Source: Voacanga thouarsii
Lineage: Eukaryota; Streptophyta; Magnoliopsida; Gentianales; Apocynaceae
NCBI GenBank assembly: GCA_026120185.1
Contig: JANUWF010001614.1
Location: 2,591,501 to 2,655,500, forward strand
DNA: 64,000 bases
Direction of reading: 5' to 3'
Shown: positions 24,448-36,156 of the stretch, in pieces
How the letters are laid out: each line of letters opens with the position of its first letter
Position numbering within the stretch: the stretch's first letter is position 1
Translations under genes and position numbers: made by a program
The notes under the pieces: model-generated
Database searches by the model: none
Told to the model about the DNA's origin: nothing
What the model saw: only the letters and a program-made list of their open reading frames with translations

Positions 24448-24473
24448 GTTTATTAATTGATGAATTAATAAAC
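24448..24473. other. perfect hairpin conserved in copia LTRs
   Basis: GTTTATTAATT-GATG-AATTAATAAAC has an 11-bp perfect stem. The same stem is at 39981-40006 and 48723-48748 and, slightly shorter with a different loop, at 14514-14537. Confidence 0.8.
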
Positions 24474-24800
24474 CAATCCTGATTAGAATCAATATGACTA
24501 ATTCTAATTAATTATGGATTATTAATCTCAAAGCCGTTTGGATAAATTCATATTCACTACTAATTAATTGGGAAACCTAATAGGTCACACACAATAGAGG
24601 ATTATATACTCAAGATATTATTTGATAACATAGTAGGGTTAATTGCGAGAAAGAGAAGTTGTTGTGGCCAAATTATAAATAGTTATAATTTATGGTCCAA
24701 GTTGTAATTGTGAGAATTTAATGTTTCCAATTACAATTAGAGAATTCTAACTATTTTAGAATTCTCAAATAGAGTATTTTCAGCAGGATTTTTTTTGTGA

Positions 24801-24808
24801 TATATATA
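24801..24808 (+). promoter_or_regulatory. probable TATA box of copia 5' LTR
   Basis: TATATATA followed by GG, repeated at 40333-40340 in the 3' LTR. A CT-rich stretch and ACCCTAG words follow. The start site is not known. Confidence 0.45.
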
Positions 24809-25248
24809 GGATATATGCACGAAATTCTGGGTAAGAAAAACACACGAAAAACTCCAAAACCCTAGGGCACACAATTCTCTACTTTCTCTACTCTCTCTCC
24901 CATTATTCTTGCAATAAACCCTAGCCGCCATCTTGGTTTATGTTAGCACATAAACATCTTGGTGCTTGAGAGTGATCCTCTGTGTGGATTTCTGTTAGAG
25001 TAATCACACACTGTTATTATAGTGGTTGGACGTTCAACTCTCGTGGTATTTGATCAAGAGGATTGCTAGATTGTGCCACAACTCGAAGAAGGAAAAATTT
25101 TATTTTTCAGATGCTCAGCAAAGAAAGGTAAATTTGTTACCTTTTTTCTCTTTATGTCTTGTTTTCCACACGTATGCGGATCATGGGATGGTATCTCATT
25201 TTATTTTTCGCTGCACCATATATGATATGCGTGAGAGATACCCAACAG

Positions 25249-25261
25249 TGGTATCAGAGCC
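25249..25261 (+). other. primer binding site of copia element 2
   Basis: TGGTATCAGAGCC, the standard complement of initiator tRNA-Met, one base after the LTR. Confidence 0.95.
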
Positions 25262-25264
25262 ATG

Positions 25265-27134
25265 CTATGTGTGGTTTGCAGACATTGTTTCTTGAGTGAA
25301 AGCCGTTTCATGTAATCGCGTATGTCTTTGTTCACTGTGAAAATTGTTTTCACACGAGTCAAAATTGTTTCGAGCATTGTGGGTTGGGACCGCAGCACAA
25401 TATGCTTGTGTAATAGTTACAGCATATTTTGAAAAATGTTTTCTTTATGTGCTAAAGGTTTTTTCAGAAAAACATTTTGTTGAACATGTTTGTTGCCTTC
25501 TGTTTCATCTTGTGAGTTTAACTTTCTATTTTGTTTTGTTTAAACAAACAAATTAGTTGTTGTTTTGAGCTTCAAAACAGAAAATTCTGTTGAGAATTGT
25601 TCTCACTAAACTATTGCAGAAGATAACGGTTCCAGAAATTGTTTCTAGAAAATTTTCTGAAAATCGCTGCCTTTTCCCGACTACAGCTGGCATCGGCTCT
25701 GGTTTCCAAACCAGTGCCGGTTTCATGCTGTTTCACGACGTCCAGAAATTGTTTCTGGAAAAATTTTCTTAAAACTAGATTGGAGCCTGCACCGCCTCAT
25801 GCTTCTAACCGGTGCCGGTTCTGCTCTGTTTTAGAAAGCGAAAAATCTCATATGATGAGAGGCAGTAAAATAAAATTTTCTTTCAAAGGGCACTGCCCCA
25901 TTGACCCCCACCCACTGACTAGACAATGGGACTACCGTTATCACTACAAGAGATAGGACCTAAAAGCATTTTCTCAAAATTAATTTTGAGACAAACAATT
26001 TTATTTTTCAAAATAGTGATTTTGAAAATTTAAAATTAATGTATTTTTTAAAATATTAATTTTAGAATTTATTTTATTTTTCTAAAATAGTGATTTTGGA
26101 ATAATAAGAATTACATGTTTATTTTGTTTAAGTATAATTAATGGCATGGTGGATGGTTATGGACTAAAACCAATTATATCTGTTCATGCATTTTACAGTT
26201 TTGATTTTTTATGAAATAGGGTCTGCATATCCTGCCTTCTCTAAAATTCTTGTGTAATTCTCCTCTCATCTAACTTTCCTTGAATGTAACTCGAGGTTTT
26301 CTCTCTTTAGGAAATTATGTAATTAGTTTACATAGGATAGATACGAGTAGAATTATTTTATTTTGGAGATGGCAACCAAAACAATGAGAGAAGGTAAGAC
26401 CGTCTACTTAAATCATGCATGAACACATATGGTTAACTAAATTAATTTCTTTTATGGCTCAAAGAAATTAATTTAGGGTAAAGTCCATAACCATACCACG
26501 TAATCGTTTTATTACCATGATTATCAATTTTGTGATTTATTGATTTTTATGCATGTCATTTATTGAAATCACAAAAAGGAACAAATCCCTCAATTAATAT
26601 TAACCTAATTCCTTTCGTTAATATAGTAAGAATGAGAGTCCTTTTTCGAGACCAGGTTGTTGGGCAAACCCAAGGCTACTCGACATTGGGCATGTTCAAA
26701 CTATGGAATTAAATTCCTTTGGAATTAAATTCTTGATTAATAGGTCGGGTTTAACTAAATTCTTTATCCCGGTTGAGCAAACTCAAGCATAAAGAAATTT
26801 AGAGGAAAAGTTGGGCTAGCCCAAAAGGCTTTAAGATTAAAAGCTGTTAATCGCCTAATGATTTGGTAGTTACATATGATGTAATTGGTATTGGATACCT
26901 ACCAATGAACTCAATGGTGGCTAGTTGGGTAAACCTAAGGTTATTCTTGAGGAATTTAGATACCGGTCCACTAGGAAAGCTTCCAACGGGCTTTATTGAA
27001 TGAGTAGTAGGGGCTATTAGTTTTACTAAAATAGTGGAGTAAAAATGCATTTAATTAAAGTCTTAATTATTTGCATTTTATGTGAATATACAGTAGCTAA
27101 TCCTCCCTATATTTACATCTAGGACACTTGCATC
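25265..27134 (+). other. copia leader between primer site and gag
   Basis: About 1.9 kb without coding support. It carries GC-rich words ACCAGTGCCGGTTT (about 25710) and ACCGGTGCCGGTT (about 25808) that recur in the Athila-like LTRs at 27591 and 34233. Two direct repeats of an ATTTTGAAAAT-rich block lie at about 26000-26100. An open stretch at 25639-25956 looks fortuitous. Confidence 0.65.
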
Positions 27135-27590
27135 ATGCCAACAAACCTAAACCTACGTAGTATCTTAGAAACCAACAAATTAAACAAATCAAACTACCTC
27201 AACTGGTATAGAAATTTGAAAATCGTTCTCAAATCGAAAAAGTTGCTTTACGTGCTAGATGCTCCTATTCCGCCACCACCGACTCAAGATGCTCATGCTG
27301 ATAAGCATGCTATCCATAAAAGGCATAAGGAGGATAGTGATACAACATCATCTATTATGCCAGCATCCATGACTTCTGAGCTGCAAGAACAGCACGAGCA
27401 TATGGATGCTCAATCGATTATACTACATTTTCAAGAGCTATTTGATGCCCATGCCAGAACTGAGAGATACGAGATTTCGAAACAACTATTCTGTTACAAA
27501 ATGGCATAGGGTTCTTCTGTGGCCACTCATGGGCTGAAGATGCTAGGCTTAATAGAGAAACTTAGATCTCTCGGGTTCGCGATGGATCAT
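27135..27590 (+). pseudogene. copia gag, part 1
   Basis: It starts at ATG 27135 with NLNLRSILETNKLNKSNYL, then WYRNLKIVLKSKK, ILHFQELFDAHARTERYEIS and KQLFCYKM. A TAG stop at 27507-27509 replaces a Glu-like position seen in copia element 1. It breaks after FAMDH, where the Athila-like element inserted; ATCAT (27586-27590) is the first copy of the target duplication. Confidence 0.9.
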
Positions 27591-28980
27591 TGATAGGGCC
27601 TAAATTAGTCATGTTTTTCCTAGTTATTTGAGGCTCTTTTGTGATCTATTATGTTAAAAAACTAGCCATATTCCTCCATATTTGAGATTTTACCATTTGA
27701 AAGGTATTATGTGCATTATTTCAGATTTCAGGGATAAAACAAGGAAAAACGTTGCAAAACAGAATATAGGCAGCGCCGACCAGGACAGTGGAACTGGCGC
27801 CGGCCATGTGCTGATGACACGAACTTTGAGGTAACAAAAAATAAATTGAAACAGACCAGGACAGAACTGAACCGGTGCCGGCTACACTCTGGACAACATA
27901 GTGCTGAAATCAAGAAAAAATCGGCGAACAAAGAAAGAAACAGAACACAATCGGCGCCGGCTGTGCTCTAAGGAAAAGATGGGATCTTGATTTTTGTACG
28001 CGGTTTTTGATAATCTATGGAGTTTTAGTATCTTCCTACTTCTACTCGGCCAAGAACATTGCACCAACGAGTTTAACACTTTCCAAGCCTATAAATAGAT
28101 GAAAAACACAAGGGAAAAATGGGAGAATTCATTGATTATCATAGAAAATCACTCAATCAAAGGAGGAATTCTTCAATTCGAGGAGAATTGTGTAAGAAGG
28201 TCTTCAAATGAAGAAGAAAGAGGCTTGTTGATGAGTGCTTTCTTTTACTTTGTTTTCTTTTTCTTGACAAAGATATGTTAATTATTTTATTGTAATTCAA
28301 CATTGTTTCAAATATTCATGGTTTTTAGAGTTATTTGATCATTTGATTAATTGATTGTTATTCTTGGTATTTAATTACTTGTGCTTATTACGGGATTACT
28401 TTGTTGGTTCTTTCCATTCATTCGCTGAGACCAAAGGAGTTAGTGGTAGTTTCAATGTGTTAATTCCATATTTGTTGTCTCTTAATTCGCCAAGACCAAG
28501 GGGGTTAATTGATGAGGACTATGTAATTAAAGGTTAATTGATGTTTGCCAAGACTAAGGATTCATTGGTTAATTTCATGTTCTAAATTCGCTGAGACCAA
28601 GGGAATTTAATCAAGGATTGTGGTTAATGCATCTTTTGGATGAGTTAGTTGAGATGAGACCAAGTGATTCTAATTTATATAGAAGGTAGTGATTTCATGG
28701 ATTGAAAAAAAAGTGAATCTATCATAATCCTTCATGATGCCAAGAGAATAATTAATTATGATAAAGATTGGGTACTTTAAGATCATGTTTGTCTAAACAA
28801 TGGCTTGAGTTACATACTTCTCCATCCTTGACATGTATATATTTTTATTGTCTTTTGTTTTATTTTATTTCTTTTTCACTTTATTGAGTTGGTTAAACAA
28901 TGAATAAAAATAGATTAATGTATACTTGTTCCTTGAGGATCGACACTCTTTTAAACCCTATGCTATGTTAATGATGAGTA
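27591..28980 (+). repeat. 5' LTR of Athila-like element, truncated (1390 bp)
   Basis: It begins TGATAGGGCCTAAATTAG and matches 34233-35628 almost throughout. It contains three or four GC-rich palindromic words with GGCGCCGG or GGTGCCGG cores at 27765-27965. A gypsy LTR starts after GAGTA at 28976-28980. Confidence 0.95.
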
Positions 28981-30536
28981 TGTAACACCTCACTACCTAG
29001 GCCCGCTAGGGCCGGGGATGTTGCCCCGTCCAAAGGACAAGGGGTGTTTATAACTCGGTCGAACTAATGAAAATAAAATAATACCTTAAAATTTAAACTT
29101 ATTACAACCCAAAATTCAAGAACAACTCCAAAAAAAAAAAAAAATGTTTACAATCATCTCTCAAAACAATACAAAAACTAAATAACACAATGTCTTCAAA
29201 GCAGGCAACAAACTAGCTACTCATCTCCACAGTAGGATCGACCTAAAAACATGGCATAAAGGTGATGAGATAAAAATCTTAGTAAGCTCGTGTGTGCTTT
29301 GAGTGTTTAGGTAAAACAGTTCATGAATGCAGGTTGTAAAAATTGCATAAGAGAGAGAGCTGGCAAGCAATAAATAAGGTTAAAATAAAGAGTGGTGTTT
29401 TCCTCTTTTCAAATCATACAAGTGCGCAATAAATACAACCACTCAAATGGGCGGCCACGGGTTACCACACGTTGGGCCCCATGACCATATAACGATCAGA
29501 ATGCCACACTTTGTACAGACTGAAAAAAGGTAGGTATACGGCCTACCGAGTAAGATACTTTTCATTCTCTACACCCAAACAAACCGGTTGTCCACTCCGA
29601 AAACACACAGTCCATATGACTAAAACTTGCTAGCTCAGACCAGCATGACTAAGTAGTACTGTCGCTTCTCCAAGTTGAGTTCATCTTCTGAAGGTGGCCT
29701 CCTATCAGAAGACTCACTATTGCTCTTCAAAACTAGTACTACTAGCATACCCTTATTGAGTACTCAACGTTGATTGTCCCACTTGGGAAAAACTGATAAA
29801 ACATTGCTTTATTTAGAAATGACAATTAAGGGTTTCTAAAATTCGTGTCAAAGTTGGTTTTAGAAAGAGTTGGGTGTTTGAGCAAAACTGCTTGTTGATT
29901 TTCAAATAATTTGTTTGACTGAAACAAGAAAGGAAACAACCCTTAATTGCCTTTACAAAATTGAGTGTCCACACACTTCGCGTTTGGCTTGCCATAGTAA
30001 CCTTTTGTCATCAAATAAGTTTTATGCAGGAGCTTACCCGATCCTTTGCTTGAGCTAATTCAAAGATCTTTCAATGTCGACCTAACCCCGCCTAGGGTAA
30101 ACACAAGCCATATGGTTAAACTCAAGCTATATTCGCTTCCATAAATAATCCTAGTTCAACTTATTACAATTATGACCCTAATGTCCTAAGCTTTAAGGCT
30201 AGATGATAAAGGTTTTTGTAAAAGAAGTCTAGCTTGATAAGTGAAAATAACTAGGTGTTGTAAAATAACTACTAAGAAGTTATAGGTTCAAATATAAATC
30301 TTTGTTATTAATAAACTAGGGTTTATTTGATGAAGGATCCTAAGTCCTAGATGATATTATTAAAATAAATAATAAATTATTACTAATCTCTTAATTAATA
30401 AATAAAATTAATAATAAGTAAATTTTAATAAAATTTGCTCAAAAGATAAAAAATAAATTTCAATAGTATTTATGAATATATGGCCTACAAGATTAATATT
30501 TTATCTATTATTATTATTATTATTTATATAAAAGGC

Positions 30537-30537
<1 letters not shown>

Positions 30538-30590
<53 letters not shown>

Positions 30591-30593
30591 GTT

Positions 30594-30644
<51 letters not shown>

Positions 30645-30659
30645 ATTGTTATTGTTATA
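30538..30659. repeat. compound (ATT)n(GTT)n microsatellite
   Basis: About 50 bases of ATT run straight into about 60 bases of GTT, with a few ATT units at the end. It inflates an apparent ORF of Ile and Val residues that is not a gene. Confidence 0.95.
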
Positions 30660-31359
30660 TATTTACATATATTATTTTTAATAAAAGATATCATTTATTC
30701 GGCTAAAATATCACTATTTCATGTAATATTCCAACTCCAAGGCTTCCTAGGGTTTTCAAAATTATTGAGGGAAAATATAGTTTTAATTTTGATTAACATA
30801 ATAAAATTGACTAATTAAAATATCTTAGGATCAACAAGGCCATGATCATAATTCTCCTATTGCTAACAATAATCAAGAACATAAAATCCAACATCAATCA
30901 TCAAACCATTCCATTCATGAATAAAGGCTTAAATCCATACCTACTAGCATATGGCTAAATCTCTACTAAGTATAATCAAATACATGGCTTCAACAAGAAT
31001 ACAAGAACATAAAACCCCATTCACCAAAGGTGACATAATATCTAGCATGCTTAACCATCCAACTCACTCAAGACATGAAAACATGCATCGATCCACAAGA
31101 AAAACTTAACCATGGCAAAACATCCTCATGCTCCAATCTCAACTCCTTCATACAAACACATACTCAATTCCCCAATCATATTCTATCCTTTTCTAACGAC
31201 ATCCAAGAGACATGATTTTAGAATTAAAGAGAGGGTTAAAGAGACATACTTGTTTGATGACTACCTTGATGAAGATTCAAGGGAATCCACATGCTTAGGA
31301 GACTTGAATCGTCCAATAAAGAAGAAGAAAAACGGCCATGGTTGAAAAAACTATTTCGG

Positions 31360-31361
<2 letters not shown>

Positions 31362-31429
<68 letters not shown>

Positions 31430-31438
31430 GAGAGAGAG
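31362..31438. repeat. (GA)n microsatellite, longest copy
   Basis: About 77 bases of GA with one GG interruption, after the word CGGCC; the same place as in the other LTRs. Confidence 0.95.
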
Positions 31439-32790
31439 TATCAGTATATTATGTTAAAGATTGAAGGAAGGAAGATGATCAAAGTCGTTCTTGGTTACCT
31501 TGAGGGAGTTCTTGAATTTTCAAGAAAAATTCTGGTTTTTGATCCGATAGCAGAATTTTGTTTTCAATGTTTGGTGTTATTAAATACAGAAATGGATTGT
31601 AGAGGGTGAGTAGATGTGATATGGATTTTTTGGAAGGGATTGGAGGTGTTTGGAGTGGTCTTAGGCTTGGAAAATGGTGGTGTGTGTTCTTGGTGTTCTT
31701 GGAAAAATGGAGAGAATGGAGAGAATGTTGGACAAAATTGTTAAAATGTGTTGGCTGAATGGTTAGAGGAATTCTTGTGATTGGATTTTCAAATTAGGGG
31801 AAAGAGAGAAATCTGATCTTTTGAATTTCAAAAGGAGTAATTCATGGAGTGAATTAAGGTAGAAGATATGGTAGAGTGGTTTGATTGATGGAGGTTCTTT
31901 GGGAGCTTCAATGTCCGACTAGATTGCTGGGGTTTTGCTAAGATGAATGAGGTTTGAAGTGGTTATAGGGTGGCCGAAATGTTGAGTGCAATGGTGGGGA
32001 AACTTCTGGTTGTTTGAAGCTTAATCCATGGAAGTTTTCATGGAGCAATTTGCTGAAATTTTGAATTCCAATTGGAAGCTTGATTGGAGATATTGAAGGA
32101 GGAATTTAAGGAGTAGCTATGGTGTTCATTCGTGCAGATCAATGGAGGAGGTGATGAAGTTCAGTTCATGGCTGACCAAGGTTAATTTCATAGAAAGTTG
32201 AAATGATTTTCGGATAAGGTTTGAAGATGGAGCAAGGCTAGAATTTCTGGTTTGATTTTCGAATGGCTTGCTGGAATTTTTGTGCAGTTTTTTTTTTCTG
32301 CAATGCTCTAGCTGACTTGCAGTGAGTTTGAAAAGGTGTTGAAGGGTCCTTTAAGGTTGGTTTGTAGCCTTCTTTATGGAGGAAAGATAGAGTTAAATTA
32401 CTGGTTTGAAAGGTAAAAGAAATAGCTTGGTTTTTGGCCTGCCATGCTGCGAAACTGTCCAGGAATTTTTCCTAGTTTGCACAGCTTTTGTACAATCCGG
32501 ATTTTGGCAAGGATTTCAGTCTTCAAGCTGAACAAATTAGCTATTTTTCTAGCAGCATTTGAGTGAGACAATGGTTGATGTTTTTGAAAGCTGTACTGAC
32601 CAAGAAGCTAAAAAATTTCTAGATTGCTGCTATGAAGAAGATGAACACTTATGGAGCGGAGTTTGAAGGTTCAACCATGGAGATTAATTCTCTTGGGAAC
32701 CTTCCTTAACTCCTTCCCCATTTTCAGTCAAAACTCTATCCTCTAAGAGCCATTTTTGAAATTCCAAGATCAATAAACCTTGCTGAGATT

Positions 32791-34217
32791 TCAAGCTGTA
32801 TTTTTAATACATGTCTTTATGATGGATTATAGAGCATATGTTCTAGATCATTTATGGCTTATGCATGACTTTTTGCACGTACTTGGACTAAGTAGTTCTT
32901 GATCAAATACTTTACATTGTTCTTAAACCTGTTTTTCTATTAAAATTCATGGAGCATTCTAGAACTTACTTAAATATCTCTCAAGGCAAAATAAGAAAGA
33001 CATTCACGATTTAACTTGGGGATGACGGTAATATGCTTTCTTTGGATAGTTTGAGCTTTTCAAGCCTACCTATTTTGATATTATCCTTAGTGCCTATTTT
33101 GAGCCTAAATTGTTAACTTCTTTCTTTAAAACCAGTCACAATACTTTGTCCATTACTTATTTTTGAGAGTTTGAATAATTTTTCATATCTTTAGGCTCTT
33201 AATGGATGAAAGTACATGAAGGAGAATGCTGAGGGAGAGTACTTGGAGAAAGATCATGATTCGTTACTTTCAGTCATGTATTAAGAGTTGAGTTGAGCTG
33301 GAAAGAGAAAAAAAAAAGCAAAGAAAGAGAAGAAAAAGGAAAAGAGAGATTGAACACAAGAAAAGAAAACAAAAAGCTGCTAGAAAAAAATAGAAAGAAA
33401 GAAAATGAGGAAGAAAGAACAGCAGCAATGAAGGAGAAAAGAAGAGAAAAAAGAAAGAAAAGAAAAATTTTTGAGAGAAGAAGAAAAGAAAGATCGCAAA
33501 AGCAATGTTCATTGAGTTGTAAAAGTTAAATTCATATAAAGTACTTAACACCATTGCTGAAAATTTGAGTGATCTTGTAAAAAAATAGAAGAAGTTGATG
33601 AAAAGAGAAAATGCAGGATTTGCTTGAGCTGAATTGTAATTGATAAATAAGGTTATGGGTTTTGATTGATTTGTGGAATAGGAGAGCAAGAAGAGTTTGG
33701 AAATTATTGATAAATTTTGTTTATTCTTTTCTTGCGAACTCTCAGTTTCTTTGATATTTAATTCTCCTATATCCTTCATTTGACAAGCTATATTACAAGT
33801 CTTTAGCCTTACATTACAAGCTTAAAAGTCCTACTTGACCTAAGTAGAATCATAATATGTCTCGGATTAGTGGAAAGCGTATATGAAAAGTAATCTTATG
33901 GAATGCATATTCTTTTTGAATGAAATTCTTTCCAATGGTTTGAAAATATTGTTAAGTATTGAGATAGTTCTACTAAGTCATTATTCACCTACACAAGTCT
34001 TGCATTAGTTGTGAAGGATGTAGTAGCATGTGTTTTATATTCTTGAATGAAGAAAGCATTGAGGATATTATTTTGAAATTGATTGAGTAGCATGTGTTTT
34101 ATGTTCTTGAATGAAGAAAGCGTTGAGGATATTGTTTTGAAATTGATTGAGTGATTGATTAAACCTTATATTTTCTTACTTGTCTTTAACACTTTGCTTG
34201 AGGACAAGCAAAGACCT
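32791..34217 (+). other. 3' noncoding remnant of Athila-like element
   Basis: No coding support. About 33290-33500 is an almost pure purine block (GAAA/GAGA). A 64-bp tandem duplication lies at 34023-34150. The box CTTGAGGACAAGCAAAGACC near 34196 immediately precedes the polypurine tract, as in the sister at 17204. Confidence 0.75.
34023..34150. repeat. 64-bp tandem duplication
   Basis: Two adjacent copies, 34023-34086 and 34087-34150, begin GTAGCATGTGTTTTAT and differ at only a few bases, all transitions (for example ATATTC against ATGTTC). Confidence 0.9.
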
Positions 34218-34232
34218 AAGTGTGGGGGAACA
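34218..34232 (+). other. polypurine tract of Athila-like element
   Basis: AAGTGTGGGGGAACA directly before the 3' LTR. Confidence 0.85.
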
Positions 34233-35731
34233 TAATAGGGCATAAATTAGTCATGTTTTTTCTAGTTATTTGAGGCTCTTTTGTGATACATTATATTCAA
34301 TAACTAGCCATATTCCTTCATATTTGAGATTTTATCCTTTGAAAGGTATTTTTTGCATTATTTCAAATTTTAGGGGTAAAACAAAGGAAAAACGTTGCAA
34401 AACAGAATACAGGCGGCACCAGCCAGGACAGTGGAACTGGCGCCAGCCATGTGCTGATGACACGAACTTCAAGGTAACAAAAAAAATTTGAAACAAACCG
34501 GGACAGAACTGAACCGTGCCGGCTACACTCTGGATAACATAGTGCTGAAATCAAGAAAAAATCGGTGAACAAAGAAAGAAACAGAACACAACCGGCGCCG
34601 GCGCCGGCTGTGCTCTGAGGAAAAGACGGGATCTTGATTTTTGTACGCGGTTTTTGGTAATCTATGGAGTTTTAGTATCTTCCTACTTCTACGCGACCAA
34701 GAACACTGCACCAACGAGTTTAGGCACTTCCCAAGCCTATAAGTAGATGAAAAACACAAGGGAAAAATGGGAGAATTCATTGATTATCATAGAAAATCAC
34801 TCAATCAAAGGATGAATTCTTCAATTCGAGGAGGATTGTGTAAGAAGGTCTTCAAAGGAAGAAGAAGGAGGCTTGTCGATGAGTGCTTTCTTTTACTTTG
34901 TTTTCTTTTTCTTGACAATGATATGTTAATTATTTTATTGTAATTCAACATTGTTTCAAATATTCATGGTTTTTAGAGTTATTTGATCATTTGATTAATT
35001 GATTGTTATTCTTGGTATTTAATTACTTGTGCTTATTACGGGATTATTTTGTTGGTTCTTTCCATTCATTCGCTGAGACCAAAGGGGTTAGTGGTGGTTT
35101 CAATGTGTTAATTCCATTATTGTTGTCTCTTAATTCGCCGAGACCAAGGGGGTTAATTGATGAGGACTAGATAATTAAAGGTTAATTGATGTTTGCCAAG
35201 ACCAAGGATTCATTGGTTAATTTCATGTTCTAAATTCGCTGAGACCAAGGGAATTTAATCAAGGATTGTGGTTAATGCATCTTTTCGATGAGTTAGTTGA
35301 GATGAGACCAAGTGATTCTAATTTATCTAGAAGGTAGAGATTTCATGTATTGAAAAAAAAGTGAATCTATCATAATCCTTCATGATGCCAAGAGAATAAT
35401 TAATTATGATAAAGGTTGGGTACTTTAAGATCATGTTTGTCTAAACAATAGCTTGAGTTGCATTCTTCTCCATCCTTGACATGTATGTATTTTTATTGTC
35501 TTTTGTTTTATTTTATTTCTTTTTCACTTTATTGAGTCAGTTAAATAATGAAAGAAAATGGATTAATGTATACTTGTTCCTTGAGGATCAACACTCGTTT
35601 AAATCCTATGCTATGTTAATGATGAGTATGCTTGCTCATATGTGTAATTTGGGATTAACGTTTTAATATAAACTTGATTGGGAATGTGCTTAGTTTTTAT
35701 AAGATTTTTATACCCAAATCTAAACACATCA
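34233..35731 (+). repeat. 3' LTR of Athila-like element (1499 bp)
   Basis: It starts TAATAGGGCATAAATTAG (the first G changed to A) and ends ACACATCA. Near 34590-34610 the GC-rich word is expanded to CCGGCGCCGGCGCCGGC, against a single unit in the 5' LTR. Confidence 0.95.
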
Positions 35732-35736
35732 ATCAT

Positions 35737-36156
35737 GGCTTAAGTGTTGACTTAATTCTACAGTCTTTGCCTAATAGTTTCTCGCAATTTGTGATTAACT
35801 ATCAGATGAACAAGATTGAGTCCACCATTCCTGAGTTGATCAATCTTCTCAAAACTGCGGAGTCCTCTATGAAGAAGGATTCTAATGCTGTTTTAATGGT
35901 AGACTCTTCTTCTTTTAAGAAGAAAGTTCAAAAGAAGAAGAAGGCTCCTATGAAGCCCAAAGGTGGTGTGAGGAAGAAGGACGCTGCCACCAAGGGCCCA
36001 TGCCATTATTGTGGCAAGATAGGCCACTGGAGGCACAACTACAAAGCCTACTTGGAAACCGTTAAGGACAAGAAGCAGAAGAAGAAGCTTACAAGCACTT
36101 CTACTTCTACTCTGGGTATGTTTATGATTGAGATAAATACTAGCTCTAGAAATTAG
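35737..36156 (+). pseudogene. copia gag, part 2
   Basis: The frame resumes with GLSVDLILQSLPNSFSQFV, then IPELINLLKTAE, a lysine-rich stretch, and a zinc knuckle at 36001-36042 reading CHYCGKIGHWRHNY. The fourth ligand, normally Cys, is Tyr (TGC to TAC), so RNA binding would be impaired. The frame continues to TAG at 36154-36156. The few residues read in frame ahead of it at 35674-35731 belong to the inserted LTR. Confidence 0.9.

Larger units (their letters stand above)
23506..25247 (+). repeat. 5' LTR of copia element 2 (1742 bp)
   Basis: It begins TGTTAGTATTATGCCC and ends GAGATACCCAACA. Against the 3' LTR the first 400 bp differ at roughly one base in ten by eye, but about 23880-24540 is almost identical, so divergence is uneven. 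Confidence 0.95.
28981..32790 (-). repeat. gypsy-family LTR fragment
   Basis: It begins TGTAACACCTCACTACC (the inner 3' end in its own sense) and matches the other giant LTRs until about 32790, where homology stops after CTTGCTGAGATT. About 0.55 kb of the LTR, including the tRNA-like segment, is missing. The left flank GAGTA is not repeated on the right, as expected if a later deletion took that side. Confidence 0.9.
27591..35731 (+). mobile_element. Athila-like element inside copia gag, mostly deleted
   Basis: It is flanked by ATCAT at 27586-27590 and 35732-35736, a perfect target duplication. The 5' LTR survives as 27591-28980, then a gypsy LTR fragment (28981 to about 32790), then about 1.4 kb of 3' noncoding interior, a polypurine tract and a complete 3' LTR (34233-35731). 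The last 100 bp of the 5' LTR, primer site, gag and any pol are gone, apparently in a deletion that also removed the end of the gypsy LTR. Confidence 0.9.

Noticed and set aside
30480..30818. 112-codon frame of Ile and Val runs
   Set aside because: It is the translation of the ATT/GTT microsatellite.
33270..33779. 169-codon frame rich in Phe and Leu
   Set aside because: It is the antisense of a purine-rich noncoding block; no domain and no homologue in sister elements.
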